NCBI RefSeq assembly: GCF_032397745.1
Contig: NZ_CP135921.1
Location: 5,444,501-5,508,500 of the forward strand
Reading direction: 5' to 3'
DNA: 64,000 nucleotides
From: Bradyrhizobium prioriisuperbiae
Lineage (GTDB): Bacteria; Pseudomonadota; Alphaproteobacteria; Rhizobiales; Xanthobacteraceae
The notes under the pieces are model-generated. The model had not been told where the DNA came from. It ran no database searches and saw nothing but the letters and a program-made list of their open reading frames with translations. Shown here in pieces: positions 46,558-55,243 of this stretch; within the stretch, counting starts at the first letter, position 1, and every line of letters begins with the position of its first letter. Both the position numbers and the translations under genes were made by a program.

Positions 46558-47084
46558 CTCCGGTAATAGCGCCACATCCGCAGAAAAGTGCCGTGGATTT
46601 CCGCGGCGGGCTGGTCGAACGGCTCGAGGTTGACCTGAAGAAAACCACTCTTGTCCAGCCGCCAGGGACGGCGCATCAGCGCGCGATAGAGCGGCTGCTT
46701 GCGCCAGTCGACCACCAGCGCGCTGGCGAGAGGAACGTTCAGCACGATCTGCAATTGCTCGGTGATCATGGCGCGGTCGGCGATCGGCACCAGATTGATC
46801 TCTTTGATGGCCCGCCAGCGGATCAGCCCGAAGGCCTGCAGGAAAATGCCGTATTGATTGGCGCCGATGGTGGGGCGTCCCGTCTCCAGCAGCGGCAGGT
46901 TGTAATAGGTAAAGGCGGCCGTCGCAGCAGCGAACAGCAGCCAGTACCACCCCCCGGTGAACCAGGCCGCCCCGAGAAACACCGCGGCTAAAAGCGCCAT
47001 CACATAGATCGGAAAATAGGTATCGTCGCGGCTGTAGGCGACCGAATAGCCGCCGACATTTTCTTCGTTCAGATTGCTGCTCAT
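46554..47084 (-). CDS. Membrane protein of unknown function
   Basis: 176 residues. Two adjacent membrane segments (about residues 24-60: YVMALLAAVFLGAAWFTGG and WYWLLFAAATAAFTYYNLPLL) precede a soluble half that looks like a PH-type beta fold (IGANQYGIFLQAFGLIRWRAIKEINLVP). This arrangement is common in bacterial PH-domain membrane proteins; the assignment is by pattern only. Tail-to-tail overlap with the DUF429 gene. Confidence 0.65.
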   Translation of the reverse strand: MSSNLNEENVGGYSVAYSRDDTYFPIYVMALLAAVFLGAAWFTGGWYWLLFAAATAAFTYYNLPLLETGRPTIGANQYGIFLQAFGLIRWRAIKEINLVPIADRAMITEQLQIVLNVPLASALVVDWRKQPLYRALMRRPWRLDKSGFLQVNLEPFDQPAAEIHGTFLRMWRYYRS

Positions 47085-47236
47085 CTGAGCTGTGTGCCTG
47101 CACCTCGAGCGTCCCGGCGCCCGTCAGGCTATGGCATTTCGCTGTAAGCGCAACGGGTGATGACGTCGCGCCGGCTATGGTGGTGTGAACCGAATTGCCT
47201 CAAATTTAATCGACGGGCCGGTTGCGAGGACGGCTG

Positions 47237-47806
47237 TCAGATGGTGGCGTTTGTGGTGACGGCATTGGCGCGGTCACGGGCGCGCTGCGAATACCATTTG
47301 GTGAATTGCACGGCGGCATTGCGGGCAGAGAAGGCGATGATCACACCGACCCAGAGCGGGGCAGAGGGCCACCACACCGACAGCATGTCCGCCACCAGCA
47401 TCAGCGCGAAGGCGCCGACCCAGACCCAGGTCAGGACGTAATTGGTGCGGATGAATTCCGGCATGACCCGCACCTCGGGGGTGACATGTTCGCGGGCATA
47501 TTGCAGCGTGAACGGAAAGCGCAGCACGATCGAAACCAGCACGACACTGAGCAGGGCGATATCGATCGCAATGCGGATGGTCGCGTGGCTCCAGGCGTCG
47601 TTGGTCAGGAGCACGATCGCGCCGAGGCTGCTGAAGATCACGACCGAGGCGATGTTCAGGATCTTGGCCGAGCGGCCCTTGATCCGTTCGTGGACGATCA
47701 AAGCCAATGCGACGGTCGCGCCGGCGAACAGGCCGATCGTGATCGGGAACAGCCAGTTCAGGGCGCCGAGCACGAGGAAGGGCAACAGGATGAGGAAGAA
47801 TGACAT
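47237..47806 (-). CDS. YciB-like multipass membrane protein with TetR-type double operator
   Basis: 189 residues with about five or six membrane segments. The pattern IVLLTNDAWSHATIR, then FPFTLQYAREHVTPE and FIRTNYVLTWVWVGAFALMLVADM resembles the protein at 59292 and, more loosely, the YciB/IspZ septation-protein family (LLLxxDxxFxxxKP). Start: ATG 47806 with GGAGG five bases upstream. The promoter (47854-47882) and two 19-bp operators are nearly the same as those at 61472-61544, so it is probably repressed by the TetR protein encoded at 61564. Confidence 0.75.
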   Translation of the reverse strand: MSFFLILLPFLVLGALNWLFPITIGLFAGATVALALIVHERIKGRSAKILNIASVVIFSSLGAIVLLTNDAWSHATIRIAIDIALLSVVLVSIVLRFPFTLQYAREHVTPEVRVMPEFIRTNYVLTWVWVGAFALMLVADMLSVWWPSAPLWVGVIIAFSARNAAVQFTKWYSQRARDRANAVTTNATI

Positions 47807-47836
47807 GGCCGCCTCCGTGAACTGTTTCCCGCAGTT

Positions 47837-47906
47837 ATCTTTACGATGTAAAGATTTTAAGCCGGAAGGTCTGCGGGGTCAAGCAAAATCTTTACAGTGT
47901 AAAAAT
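47837..47906 (-). promoter_or_regulatory. Promoter with double 19-bp operator before the membrane protein gene
   Basis: Operator A at 47837-47855, ATCTTTACGATGTAAAGAT, perfect 8-bp arms. Operator B at 47888-47906, ATCTTTACAGTGTAAAAAT. Minus-strand promoter TTGACC (47882-47877), 17-bp spacer, TAAAAT (47859-47854), placing operator A over the -10 box and start site. The 29 bp at 47878-47906 differ from 61516-61544 at only one base. Confidence 0.82.
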
Positions 47907-47977
47907 TGACGGGAGGGAGTGGCGATTTTTGCTTATAATATTGAAAATACTTATATTTTTATGGTGGCTGTCCAGTG

Positions 47978-48595
47978 TCAGTGCGCCGATCGCACACCCA
48001 GTCCCACCATGAAGCGCTCGCGGATTTGCACGGGATCGCGGGGTGTGGTGCCGGCGGCGGGTTTGTCGTCGATGCGCGCGGCGATCAGGCGTGGCGTGGT
48101 CGCAGACAGCGCGTCGTGAATCAGCCGGTCGAAGTCGTCCTCATCGGCGGCCCACGCGCTCTGCGCAAGTCCGCAGCCTTGGGCGACGGCGACGATGTCG
48201 GTGGTTGTTGCTGCTGGTGTCGGCTGCGCGCCGGTGATCTGGTAGATGCCATTGTCCATCACGATCAGGGTCAGGTTTGCCGGCGCCAGCATCGCGATGG
48301 TCGAGAGGCATCCCAGCTGCATCAGCAGCGAGCCGTCGCCTTCCAGCGCGATTACCCGTCGTGTCGGCTGCGCCAGCGCAACGCCCAGCGCGATGGGAAA
48401 GGCGAGGCCCATGCTGCCGAGCATATAAAAGTTTTGGGGACGGTGGCCCGCCGCCCACAGGTCGAAATTGGTGTTGCCGATGCCGCCGACCACGGCTTCG
48501 TCGTGCTTGAGTTTGGCGACCAGCCGCGTGGTGAGGTCGAAGCGGTTCATCACTTTGGTGTTGGCCGAGCGGGTCGGGGAGGTTGCATTCGTCAT
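47978..48595 (-). CDS. ThDP-dependent decarboxylase, beta subunit (sulfopyruvate/phosphonopyruvate decarboxylase-like)
   Basis: 205 residues. The ThDP-binding motif is complete: EGDGSLLMQLGCLSTIAML...VMDNGIYQITG (GDG...N). The N-terminal FYMLGSMGLAFPIALGVALAQP is typical of the C-terminal (PP) domain of ComDE-type enzymes. It pairs with the PYR subunit encoded 14 bp upstream. The split into subunits of about 180 and 205 residues matches sulfopyruvate decarboxylase, but phosphonopyruvate decarboxylase relatives cannot be excluded. Confidence 0.85.
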   Translation of the reverse strand: MTNATSPTRSANTKVMNRFDLTTRLVAKLKHDEAVVGGIGNTNFDLWAAGHRPQNFYMLGSMGLAFPIALGVALAQPTRRVIALEGDGSLLMQLGCLSTIAMLAPANLTLIVMDNGIYQITGAQPTPAATTTDIVAVAQGCGLAQSAWAADEDDFDRLIHDALSATTPRLIAARIDDKPAAGTTPRDPVQIRERFMVGLGVRSAH

Positions 48596-48609
48596 GGTCC
48601 TGATCCCCT

Positions 48610-49152
48610 TTACGCCGCGAACACTTTGCCGCCGGTCAGCAGCGGCGACAGGATCAGCGCCACCGGCGCCTGCGTTGCGACCGCCTGCCGGATCGAGCGA
48701 TCGACAATGAATTCGAACTCATCCAGCCGCGTCGCGGTGTGATGCTCGATCGCAAGCGACTCCAGTACCGGCCGCATGGTGCGGCACACCAGAGTCTGGC
48801 CATAGTTGAACTCGCCGAGCGTGCCGCGTTCGGACACCACCATGATCAACGGGATCTGGTAGGGCAGCACCAGCGACGCCAGCGTGTTGGCGAGGGTGGC
48901 AAAGCCGCTGGTCTGCATCAGCACGGCGCCGCGCAGGCCGCCCATCCACGCACCGGAGACGATGCCGACGGCTTCTTCCTCGCGTGCCGCGGGGAAGGCG
49001 GTGAAGAACGGATCGGCGTGAATGCTCGTGATCAGCGTGGTCAGCACGCGGTCGGGGACATAGGTCACGAGCTTGATGTCGTGCTGCTTGAGCGTGTGGT
49101 GGAGGATCTCGTGCCATACTTGGGGCTTGGGCCTGTTCTCGGCAGCGGCCAT
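48610..49152 (-). CDS. ThDP-dependent decarboxylase, alpha subunit (sulfopyruvate/phosphonopyruvate decarboxylase-like)
   Basis: 180 residues, the PYR-domain partner. The cofactor-activating Glu is present in AAREEEAVGIVSGAWMGG (about residue 58), followed by VLMQTSGFATLANTLASLVLPYQIPLIMVVSERG. Together with the next gene it should form a 2-oxoacid decarboxylase. It is divergent from a D-2-hydroxyacid dehydrogenase gene across 278 bp. The shared intergenic region carries a GntR-type palindrome, suggesting joint control of a 2-oxoacid pathway. Confidence 0.85.
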   Translation of the reverse strand: MAAAENRPKPQVWHEILHHTLKQHDIKLVTYVPDRVLTTLITSIHADPFFTAFPAAREEEAVGIVSGAWMGGLRGAVLMQTSGFATLANTLASLVLPYQIPLIMVVSERGTLGEFNYGQTLVCRTMRPVLESLAIEHHTATRLDEFEFIVDRSIRQAVATQAPVALILSPLLTGGKVFAA

Positions 49153-49237
49153 CGATCACTCCCTTATCCATCCAGCATTGCAGTGCGTCATCGCTGACGG
49201 CCATGCCGGTTACGTCAAGACTTGATGCGACAAGACC

Positions 49238-49251
49238 GATTGTCAACAATC
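49238..49251. promoter_or_regulatory. GntR-type palindrome in the divergent control region
   Basis: GATTGTCAACAATC, 6-bp perfect arms around CA. ATTGTNNACAAT is a common GntR-family operator form. It stands in the gap (49153-49430) between the decarboxylase alpha gene and the hydroxyacid dehydrogenase. No GntR gene lies in the window. Confidence 0.5.
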
Positions 49252-49430
49252 TTGTTAATCAGGAGGGCTGTGACGGCGGAATCAGGGAAGGGCGGTTCGC
49301 AAGGCGAGATGTCGGATACCTGTTAGAACTGTTTCAGGCGTGGACGCCACAGCCTTCGGCGCAGTACCACATCCTTCTCACCCCTTCCGGCCCGGCTCTG
49401 CAGATTCCTGAACTTGAGAGTACAATCAAG

Positions 49431-50501
49431 ATGACCAACGCGACCAAGCGTGTGTTCTATGTGAAGTACCTGGCCCATCCGATCTATACGGAGATCCTGC
49501 AGGCGCGGCCGGATGTGCGGCTCGATCGGCTGGAGAATGACAGCGCCGAGGAGATCGCAGCCCCGATCCTTGCTGCCGCCCACGCCTATCAGATTGGTGC
49601 TGCGCGCGACGAGCTCGCGCCGGTGTTCCACGCGGGGCATGATCTGCTGCGGCGCACGCCCAATCTCCTGATCGTCTCGAGCAATGGCGCGGGTTTCGAC
49701 CCGGTGGACGTCGAAGCCTGCACCAGTGCGGGTGTGCTGGTGGTCAATCAGTCCGGCGGCAACGCCCGCTCGGTGGCGGAGCACGCGCTGGCCATGATGC
49801 TGGGCTTGTCGAAACGCATCGGCGAAGCCGACCGGGCGCTGCGGCGCGAGCCCGCTGTGGAGCGCAATGCGCTGATGGGGCAGGAAATCCAGGGCAAGAC
49901 TCTCGGCATTGTCGGTCTCGGTCATGTCGGCCGCCGGGTTGCCGAGCTGTGTTACGGGCTCTTTGGCATGCGCGTGCTTGCTTATGATCCTTTTTTGTCG
50001 GCCGAAGAAGTCACGCGCCGGGGCGGCGAGAAGGTCGCGCTGGACGAGTTGCTGCGCCGCGCCGATTTCGTCTCCATCAGCTGTCCGCTCAACAGCGAGA
50101 CCCGGGGCTTGATCGGTGCAAAGCAATTCGCGCTGATGCCGCCGCATGCCTACTTCGTCACCACCGCGCGCGGGTTCATCCATGACGAGGACGCACTCAC
50201 TGATGCGTTGCGCGGCAAGCGGATCGCCGGCGCCGGTCTCGATGTCTGGGCGAAGGAGCCGCCGCCGCATCACCATCCACTGCTGCAGTTCGACAATGTG
50301 ATCGTGTCTCCGCACACCGCCGGCGTCACCAGGGAGGCGAGGACCAATATGGGCCGGATCGCCGCAGAACAGTTGCTCGGCGCGCTGGACGGCCAGCGGC
50401 CGCCGCGGCTGATCAATCCAGAAGTGTGGCCGCACTACGCGCGGCGGTTCGAGCGCGCATTCGGAGTCGCGCCGCAGGCGCCGGCTGATCGGGTGGGCTG
50501 A
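49431..50501 (+). CDS. D-isomer-specific 2-hydroxyacid dehydrogenase (second of two)
   Basis: 356 residues from ATG 49431; the upstream extension of the frame is not family-like. NAD-binding GIVGLGHVGRRVAELCYGLFGMRVLAYDPF near residue 165 has a canonical GxGxxG. Catalytic residues: Arg in TTARGFIHDEDAL (about 245), Glu in AGLDVWAKEPPP (about 274) and His in VSPHTAGVT (about 293). It is probably co-regulated with the divergent two-subunit decarboxylase, supplying or removing its 2-oxoacid. Confidence 0.9.
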   Translation: MTNATKRVFYVKYLAHPIYTEILQARPDVRLDRLENDSAEEIAAPILAAAHAYQIGAARDELAPVFHAGHDLLRRTPNLLIVSSNGAGFDPVDVEACTSAGVLVVNQSGGNARSVAEHALAMMLGLSKRIGEADRALRREPAVERNALMGQEIQGKTLGIVGLGHVGRRVAELCYGLFGMRVLAYDPFLSAEEVTRRGGEKVALDELLRRADFVSISCPLNSETRGLIGAKQFALMPPHAYFVTTARGFIHDEDALTDALRGKRIAGAGLDVWAKEPPPHHHPLLQFDNVIVSPHTAGVTREARTNMGRIAAEQLLGALDGQRPPRLINPEVWPHYARRFERAFGVAPQAPADRVG

Positions 50502-50526
50502 TGAGCCATCTATCGGGGAGTGTCAG

Positions 50527-51333
50527 ATGATGTTTCATTCCAGCCTGCATCCAATGCGACGACAGGCAGTTGCACTTGTTGTCGCCGCTCTGGCGGTATC
50601 GTCAGGCGCGGCCCTGGCGGCCGATGTCGATCCCGCCAAGATCCTCGCGCCCGGCGGGCGACTGCGGGCGGCGCTTTATCCGGGCACGCCAACCTCGATC
50701 CTGACCGACAATCCGTCGGAGCCGCGTGGCGTCGGATACGAGATCGGCCGGGAATTGGCGCGCCGGCTTCAGGTGGCTTATGAGCCGGTGGTGTTTGCCA
50801 AGAACGCGGAAGTGCTTGAGGCCGTCAAGACGGGCGCCGTCGATGTCGCCTTCACCAATGCGACGGCCGCGCGCGCCAGGGACATGGACTTTGCGCCGCC
50901 TTACCTGATCATCGAGCTCGGATACCTGCTGCCGCCGGGATCGGCCATAAAAGATCTCGGCGAACTCGATGCGGTCGGACGGCGCATCGGCGTCACCACC
51001 GGCAGCACCTCGGACGCGACGTTGTCCCGCGACCTGAAGCATGCGGAGATCGTGCGCGCGATGACCTTGAAAGATGGCGTCACATTGCTGGCGTCCCGCC
51101 AGGTCGATGCGTTCGCCACCAACAAGGCTTCGTTGTTCGAGATGGCGGATCAACTGCCAGGCGCGCGCGTGCTCGACGGGCACTGGGGCCTGGAGCGCCA
51201 CGCCATCGCCATTCCCAAAGGGCGCGATGCTGCACTCGTTTTCCTTGGCAACTTCACCGTCGAGATTCAGACGAGCGGCCTGGTGAAGGCGGCAATCGCG
51301 CGGGCGGGGCTGAAGGGTGTGCTGGAGCCTTAG
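50527..51333 (+). CDS. Family-3 extracellular solute-binding protein
   Basis: 268 residues. Signal peptide (about residues 1-32, ending AALAAD). Two-lobed SBP_bac_3 pattern: GYEIGRELARRLQVAYEPVVF, EAVKTGAVDVAFTNATAARARDMDFAPPYL, and RRIGVTTGSTSDATLSR in the second lobe. No permease gene lies next to it, so it works with a distant transporter or as a sensor. Located 25 bp after the hydroxyacid dehydrogenase, it may bind the substrate of that pathway. Confidence 0.87.
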   Translation: MMFHSSLHPMRRQAVALVVAALAVSSGAALAADVDPAKILAPGGRLRAALYPGTPTSILTDNPSEPRGVGYEIGRELARRLQVAYEPVVFAKNAEVLEAVKTGAVDVAFTNATAARARDMDFAPPYLIIELGYLLPPGSAIKDLGELDAVGRRIGVTTGSTSDATLSRDLKHAEIVRAMTLKDGVTLLASRQVDAFATNKASLFEMADQLPGARVLDGHWGLERHAIAIPKGRDAALVFLGNFTVEIQTSGLVKAAIARAGLKGVLEP

Positions 51334-51370
51334 TGGCTATTGACGCGGCGATAACCGGCCGGTTCGTCCC

Positions 51371-51663
51371 TCAAAGGTCGGAATGCTCACGCTCGCGCGC
51401 CGAATGCTGGATGGAGAGAACAGCAATCTCCTCAGCAACGTCATTCACGATGTAATAAATAATAGAGGGATAGCGGCGAGCTACGATCTTGCGCACGCCG
51501 TCTATTTTTTGCTGTCGCCCACATGCGGAAAGAGCACAAGATTCTGAAGTGACTCAAGGATGGCAGTGCGCACGCGAAGCGCAGCTTGCGGGCTGCGCTC
51601 ACGGATAAAGATGGCGATTTCATTCAAATCTTGTGTCGCGCGCGGCGTGAACCGGAGCTTCAT
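51371..51663 (-). pseudogene. ParE/RelE-type toxin, frameshifted
   Basis: Starts at ATG 51663 with a normal ParE N-terminus (LRFTPRATQDLNEIAIFIRERSPQAALRVR...LVLFPHVG) and then meets a stop after DSKK. Another frame carries the rest of the family: DGVRKIVARRYPSIIYYIVND and the ending EIAVLSIQHSARERE, to TGA at 51371. One base appears to be missing around 51520-51530. The total span of 293 bp is not a multiple of three. The toxin is therefore probably inactive. Confidence 0.8.
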
Positions 51664-51893
51664 TTATCAAAAGCGTGAAACGCCGCTTCGACCTCGGAAT
51701 CGGTCGCGAATTGACGGCGCTTGGCCTGGGCGAGACCTTCGAGCACAGCCGGCAGATGCGCCGCATCGATGTCCTCGGGCTCGCCTTCGTTGCCAGTCAA
51801 GGTGAGCATGGCAAGCGCAATCTGGTCCTGGCTGTCCGGCGGTAGCCGCCGCACGGCTTCAAGGGCCTTTTCGAGCAGTTTTGTCATGACCAT
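51660..51893 (-). CDS. Antitoxin of a ParE-type module
   Basis: 77 residues, acidic and helical: LLEKALEAVRRLPPDSQDQIALAML followed by DIDAAHLPAVLEGLAQAKRRQFATDSEVEAAFHAF, a pattern often found directly before ParE/RelE toxins in Rhizobiales. Its TGA overlaps the toxin ATG by 4 bp, as usual in such modules. The antitoxin frame is intact although the toxin is broken, which is the safe direction of decay. Confidence 0.78.
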   Translation of the reverse strand: MVMTKLLEKALEAVRRLPPDSQDQIALAMLTLTGNEGEPEDIDAAHLPAVLEGLAQAKRRQFATDSEVEAAFHAFDK

Positions 51894-51961
51894 AAGATAT
51901 GATTTGCGGCTTCCGAATGGAAGGGGGATTCGGGAGTGTCTTCCAGGAACGTGTGATCCCG

Positions 51962-53215
51962 CTACGACAAAATACCCTCGAACAGCGGTCGTACGAACAG
52001 GTCCACATCGGTCTGATCCCCGGCAAGCCGCGGCACCCAGCGGTCAAGCTCGGACGCGGCATTGATCATTCCCGCCACCTGTTGCGCGGCGATCGCCGGG
52101 TCGAGTGTGGGGATGTCGCCCTCGCGGATCGCTTGCACCACGAACATTCCCAGCTGTTCGATCAGGCGATCGAGGCCGCGCATGGAGTCCTTGCGGGTTT
52201 CTTCCGGCAACGCATTCCATGCCGAGGTTCGCAGCAGTGGTCCCTGGTCGGAGAGCTGGATGCGAACCTGCGCCCGCGCGGCCGCCGTCAGCCGCTCCCA
52301 GCCGGTGTTATGACGCTCACGCGCCAGCGCCTGGGTGCGTCGGATGACGGCGAACGTCCGCTCGAAACAGGCGGCGACCAGTTCTTCCTTGCTGTCATAG
52401 TGATGGTAGAACGAACCCTTGGTGAGGTTGAGGCGCGCCGCGATGCGATCCACCGACACGCCACGATAGCCCTGGTCGTTGAGCAGGATGGTGGCGGCGC
52501 GCAGGAAGGCCTCGGGCGTGGTCGCATCACCCGCGGCCGGTTGTGGCCAGCCGATGTCCGGCTGCGCCGGCTCGCGCCATTGTTTCCGCCGGCTTGCAAG
52601 GCCGTTGATCACGATGTCGCTCATGCATGCGGCGGCATGGACATAGTCTTCGGGTTCGTAGCGGGAGATCCAGCGCCGCATCCAGTGAAGCAGCGACAGC
52701 AGCAGGTGCGCGCGTGCGTTGCGCTGCTGGGGCTGCAGCGTCTCCTTCGGCAGCAGCCGCCTGATGCTGCGAAACATCTCGGTGTAGGCCGCGAAGACAT
52801 GGTCGACCTCCGGTGCCTTCAGCGCCCGGATGTCGTTGAAATTGACCAACTGGTCGCATCGGCCGCTGGCGATCCCGGCCAAAAGCTCGGCGTGATCGTG
52901 GATCAGACGGCGGATTCGCGCTTCCGGATTGCCCGCGCTCAGCGCCGCCACCGCCAGCGCCTGCCCGGTATCGATCGACTTCAGCAGACAGGCCGCCGCC
53001 AGATCGTCCTTGCGGCGATAATAATAGGTCACGCTGTTGGTGAGCAGGCCGACACTGCCGGCGATGTCGGCGAAGGTCGCGCCCTTGAGGCCGCGCCGGT
53101 TGAACTCGCGGGCGGCGGCGTCGAGGATCGCGTCCTGCTTGGCGACGAACTTGCGGGTCCGGGCCAGTTCGCCCTTGTCGCGCGGTTTCGTTGTCGGCAA
53201 TCCGTTCGGCTTCAT
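51962..53215 (-). CDS. Double-headed TetR-family regulator (two TetR units in one chain)
   Basis: 417 residues, twice the normal TetR length. Unit 1 (about residues 20-210) has the helix-turn-helix ILDAAAREFNRRGLKGATFADIAGSVGLLTNSVTYYYRRKDDLAAACL. Unit 2 (about 235-417) has a second, complete one: FLRAATILLNDQGYRGVSVDRIAARLNLTKGSFYHHYDSKEELVAACF. Each is followed by its own ligand-type helical part. It lies 9 bp after the last gene of the dipeptide-type ABC operon, on the same strand, so it is probably co-transcribed and likely regulates that operon. Confidence 0.87.
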   Translation of the reverse strand: MKPNGLPTTKPRDKGELARTRKFVAKQDAILDAAAREFNRRGLKGATFADIAGSVGLLTNSVTYYYRRKDDLAAACLLKSIDTGQALAVAALSAGNPEARIRRLIHDHAELLAGIASGRCDQLVNFNDIRALKAPEVDHVFAAYTEMFRSIRRLLPKETLQPQQRNARAHLLLSLLHWMRRWISRYEPEDYVHAAACMSDIVINGLASRRKQWREPAQPDIGWPQPAAGDATTPEAFLRAATILLNDQGYRGVSVDRIAARLNLTKGSFYHHYDSKEELVAACFERTFAVIRRTQALARERHNTGWERLTAAARAQVRIQLSDQGPLLRTSAWNALPEETRKDSMRGLDRLIEQLGMFVVQAIREGDIPTLDPAIAAQQVAGMINAASELDRWVPRLAGDQTDVDLFVRPLFEGILS

Positions 53216-53224
53216 GTCACTGCA

Positions 53225-54220
53225 CTAATGCGATTTCGCCGCGTCATGCAAATGGCAGGCGACGGCCTGGCCACCGCCCAGCTCCCGCAACTCGGGGCTC
53301 TCGGTGCGGCAGCGGTCGAAGACATGCGGGCAGCGGGTGTGGAAGCGGCAGCCGGGCGGCGGATTGGTTGCGCTCGGCACTTCGCCGGTGACGATGGCCC
53401 GCTGCCGGGTCGCCTCGACCTCCGGATCGGCCACCGGCACCGCTGCAAGAAGTGCCTGGGTGTAGGGATGTTGTGGCGACTTGTAGAGCGCATCGCGCGA
53501 GGCGATCTCCACGATGCGCCCCAGATACATCACCGCGATGCGGTGGCTGACATGGCGGACCACGGCAAGGTCGTGGGCAATGAACAGATAGGTGAGGCCG
53601 AGCCGCTGCTGCAGCTCGACGAACACATTCACCACCTGGGCCTGGATCGAGACGTCGAGCGCCGACACCGGCTCGTCACAGATGATCAGGCTGGGTTCGA
53701 GTGCCAGCGCCCGCGCGATGCCGATGCGCTGGCGCTGGCCGCCGGAGAATTCATGCGGATAGCGGTTGGCCATGTCGGGCAAAAGCCCCACGGTGCGCAT
53801 CAGTTCGGCAATCCGTTCCTCATAGGCCTCGCGATCACCCGCGACCCCATGCACCACCAGCGGCTCGCCGATGATGTCGCGCACCGTCATGCGCGGATTG
53901 AGCGACCCATAAGGGTCCTGATACACCATCTGGATGCGTTGCCGCAGCGGCAGCATCTGCTTGCGGCTGTAGGACGTAATGTCCTGCCCCTCGAGCTCGA
54001 TGCGGCCCGCGGTCAGTGCCTGCATCTTCAAAATCGCAAGGCCGGTGGTCGACTTGCCGCAGCCGCTCTCGCCGACCAGGCCGAGGGTTTCGCCACGCGC
54101 CAGCGAGAACGAAACGCCATCGACGGCGCGCACCGCGCCAACTTGCTTGCGTCGGAGGATGCCGCCTTCGATCGGGAAATGCACTTTGAGGTCGCTGACG
54201 CGCAGCAGGGGTTGCGACAT
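53225..54220 (-). CDS. Oligopeptide/dipeptide-type ABC ATPase (DppF-like)
   Basis: 331 residues. Walker A GESGCGKST (about residue 50), Q-loop MVYQDPYGSLNPRMTV, signature FSGGQRQRIGIARALAL, Walker B LIICDEPVSALDVS, and the C-terminal oligopeptide-transporter extension with the PPGCRFHTRCPHVFDRC iron-sulfur-like cysteine motif. It energises the DppB/DppC permease with the other ATPase. It is 3 bp downstream of the DppD-like gene. Confidence 0.93.
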   Translation of the reverse strand: MSQPLLRVSDLKVHFPIEGGILRRKQVGAVRAVDGVSFSLARGETLGLVGESGCGKSTTGLAILKMQALTAGRIELEGQDITSYSRKQMLPLRQRIQMVYQDPYGSLNPRMTVRDIIGEPLVVHGVAGDREAYEERIAELMRTVGLLPDMANRYPHEFSGGQRQRIGIARALALEPSLIICDEPVSALDVSIQAQVVNVFVELQQRLGLTYLFIAHDLAVVRHVSHRIAVMYLGRIVEIASRDALYKSPQHPYTQALLAAVPVADPEVEATRQRAIVTGEVPSATNPPPGCRFHTRCPHVFDRCRTESPELRELGGGQAVACHLHDAAKSH

Positions 54221-54223
54221 CGC

Positions 54224-55243
54224 TCAAGCCTCCAGGAAACAGGCGGCGCTGTGGCGGGGACCGACCTCGCGCAGCGGCGGCGCCGCCTCCCTGCAGGCCT
54301 CGACGGCCTGGCGGCAACGCGGCGCGAAGGCGCAGCCGGGCGGCAGGTCAGCGAGATTCGGGGGCTGGCCTTCGATCGGCACCAGGCGTGCGTGCGTATC
54401 GCCGTCCAGCCGCGGCACCGAGGCCATCAGCCCGCGGGTGTAGGGATGCCGGGGACGCGCATACAGCTCCCGCGCCGGCGCGGTTTCGACAATGCGGCCG
54501 GCATACATCACCGCCACGCGGTCGGCATAACGCGCCACCACACCGAGATCGTGGGTGATCAGGATCAGCGCCGAGCGTGCGCGTGCGGCGAGATCCTTCA
54601 GCAGGTCGAGGATCTGCGCCTGCACGGTGACGTCGAGCGCGGTGGTCGGCTCGTCGGCGATGATCAGTTGCGGCTGGCACGCCAGCGCCATGGCGATCAT
54701 GGCGCGCTGGCGCATGCCGCCGGAAAACTGGTGCGGATAGGCATTAACGCGCGATGCCGGGTCCGACATCCGCACCCGCCCCAGCAGGTCACGCGCTGCA
54801 AGCAGGGCCTTCGACCACGGCAAACGGCCGTGACGGTTGATCGGCTCACCGACCTGCAGGCCGACGGTCAACGCCGGATTGAGCGAACTCATCGGCTCCT
54901 GGAAGATCATGGCGATCTTGTTGCCGCGAATGTCGCGGATCTCCGAGTCGGAGAGTTTGAGCAGATCCTGCCCGTCGAACAGGATTTCGCCGCCGTCGAT
55001 CCGGCCCGGTGGGCTCGGGATCAACCGCAGGATCGACAGCGCCGTCATGCTCTTGCCGGATCCGGATTCGCCGACGATCGCCAATGTCTCGCCGGCATTG
55101 ACGTCGAAGGAGACGTGGTCGACCGCGGTGATGGTTCTGCGGCCGGCGCCAAACCGGGTGACGAGGTCGCGCACGCGCAACAGTGGCTGCTGCTGCGTGC
55201 TGCGGTCTGCGGTGACGCCTGGGAGGCTCACCGGGGCGTTCAA
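54224..55243 (-). CDS. Oligopeptide/dipeptide-type ABC ATPase (DppD-like)
   Basis: 339 residues from TTG 55243, chosen because its TTGA overlaps the stop of the preceding receptor and AGAGGA lies seven bases upstream; the longer open frame beyond is not family-like. Walker [11 protein letters not shown]-loop [16 protein letters not shown], signature [17 protein letters not shown], Walker [15 protein letters not shown], and the C-terminal [11 protein letters not shown] cysteine motif. Partner of the DppF-like ATPase. Confidence 0.92.
   Translation of the reverse strand: MNAPVSLPGVTADRSTQQQPLLRVRDLVTRFGAGRRTITAVDHVSFDVNAGETLAIVGESGSGKSMTALSILRLIPSPPGRIDGGEILFDGQDLLKLSDSEIRDIRGNKIAMIFQEPMSSLNPALTVGLQVGEPINRHGRLPWSKALLAARDLLGRVRMSDPASRVNAYPHQFSGGMRQRAMIAMALACQPQLIIADEPTTALDVTVQAQILDLLKDLAARARSALILITHDLGVVARYADRVAVMYAGRIVETAPARELYARPRHPYTRGLMASVPRLDGDTHARLVPIEGQPPNLADLPPGCAFAPRCRQAVEACREAAPPLREVGPRHSAACFLEA

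Noticed and set aside
47907..47977. AT-rich stretch with TTGACG (47906-47911) and TATAAT (47934-47939) as a plus-strand promoter
   Set aside because: The spacing of 22 bp is too long and no plus-strand gene follows before the convergent end of the decarboxylase gene.
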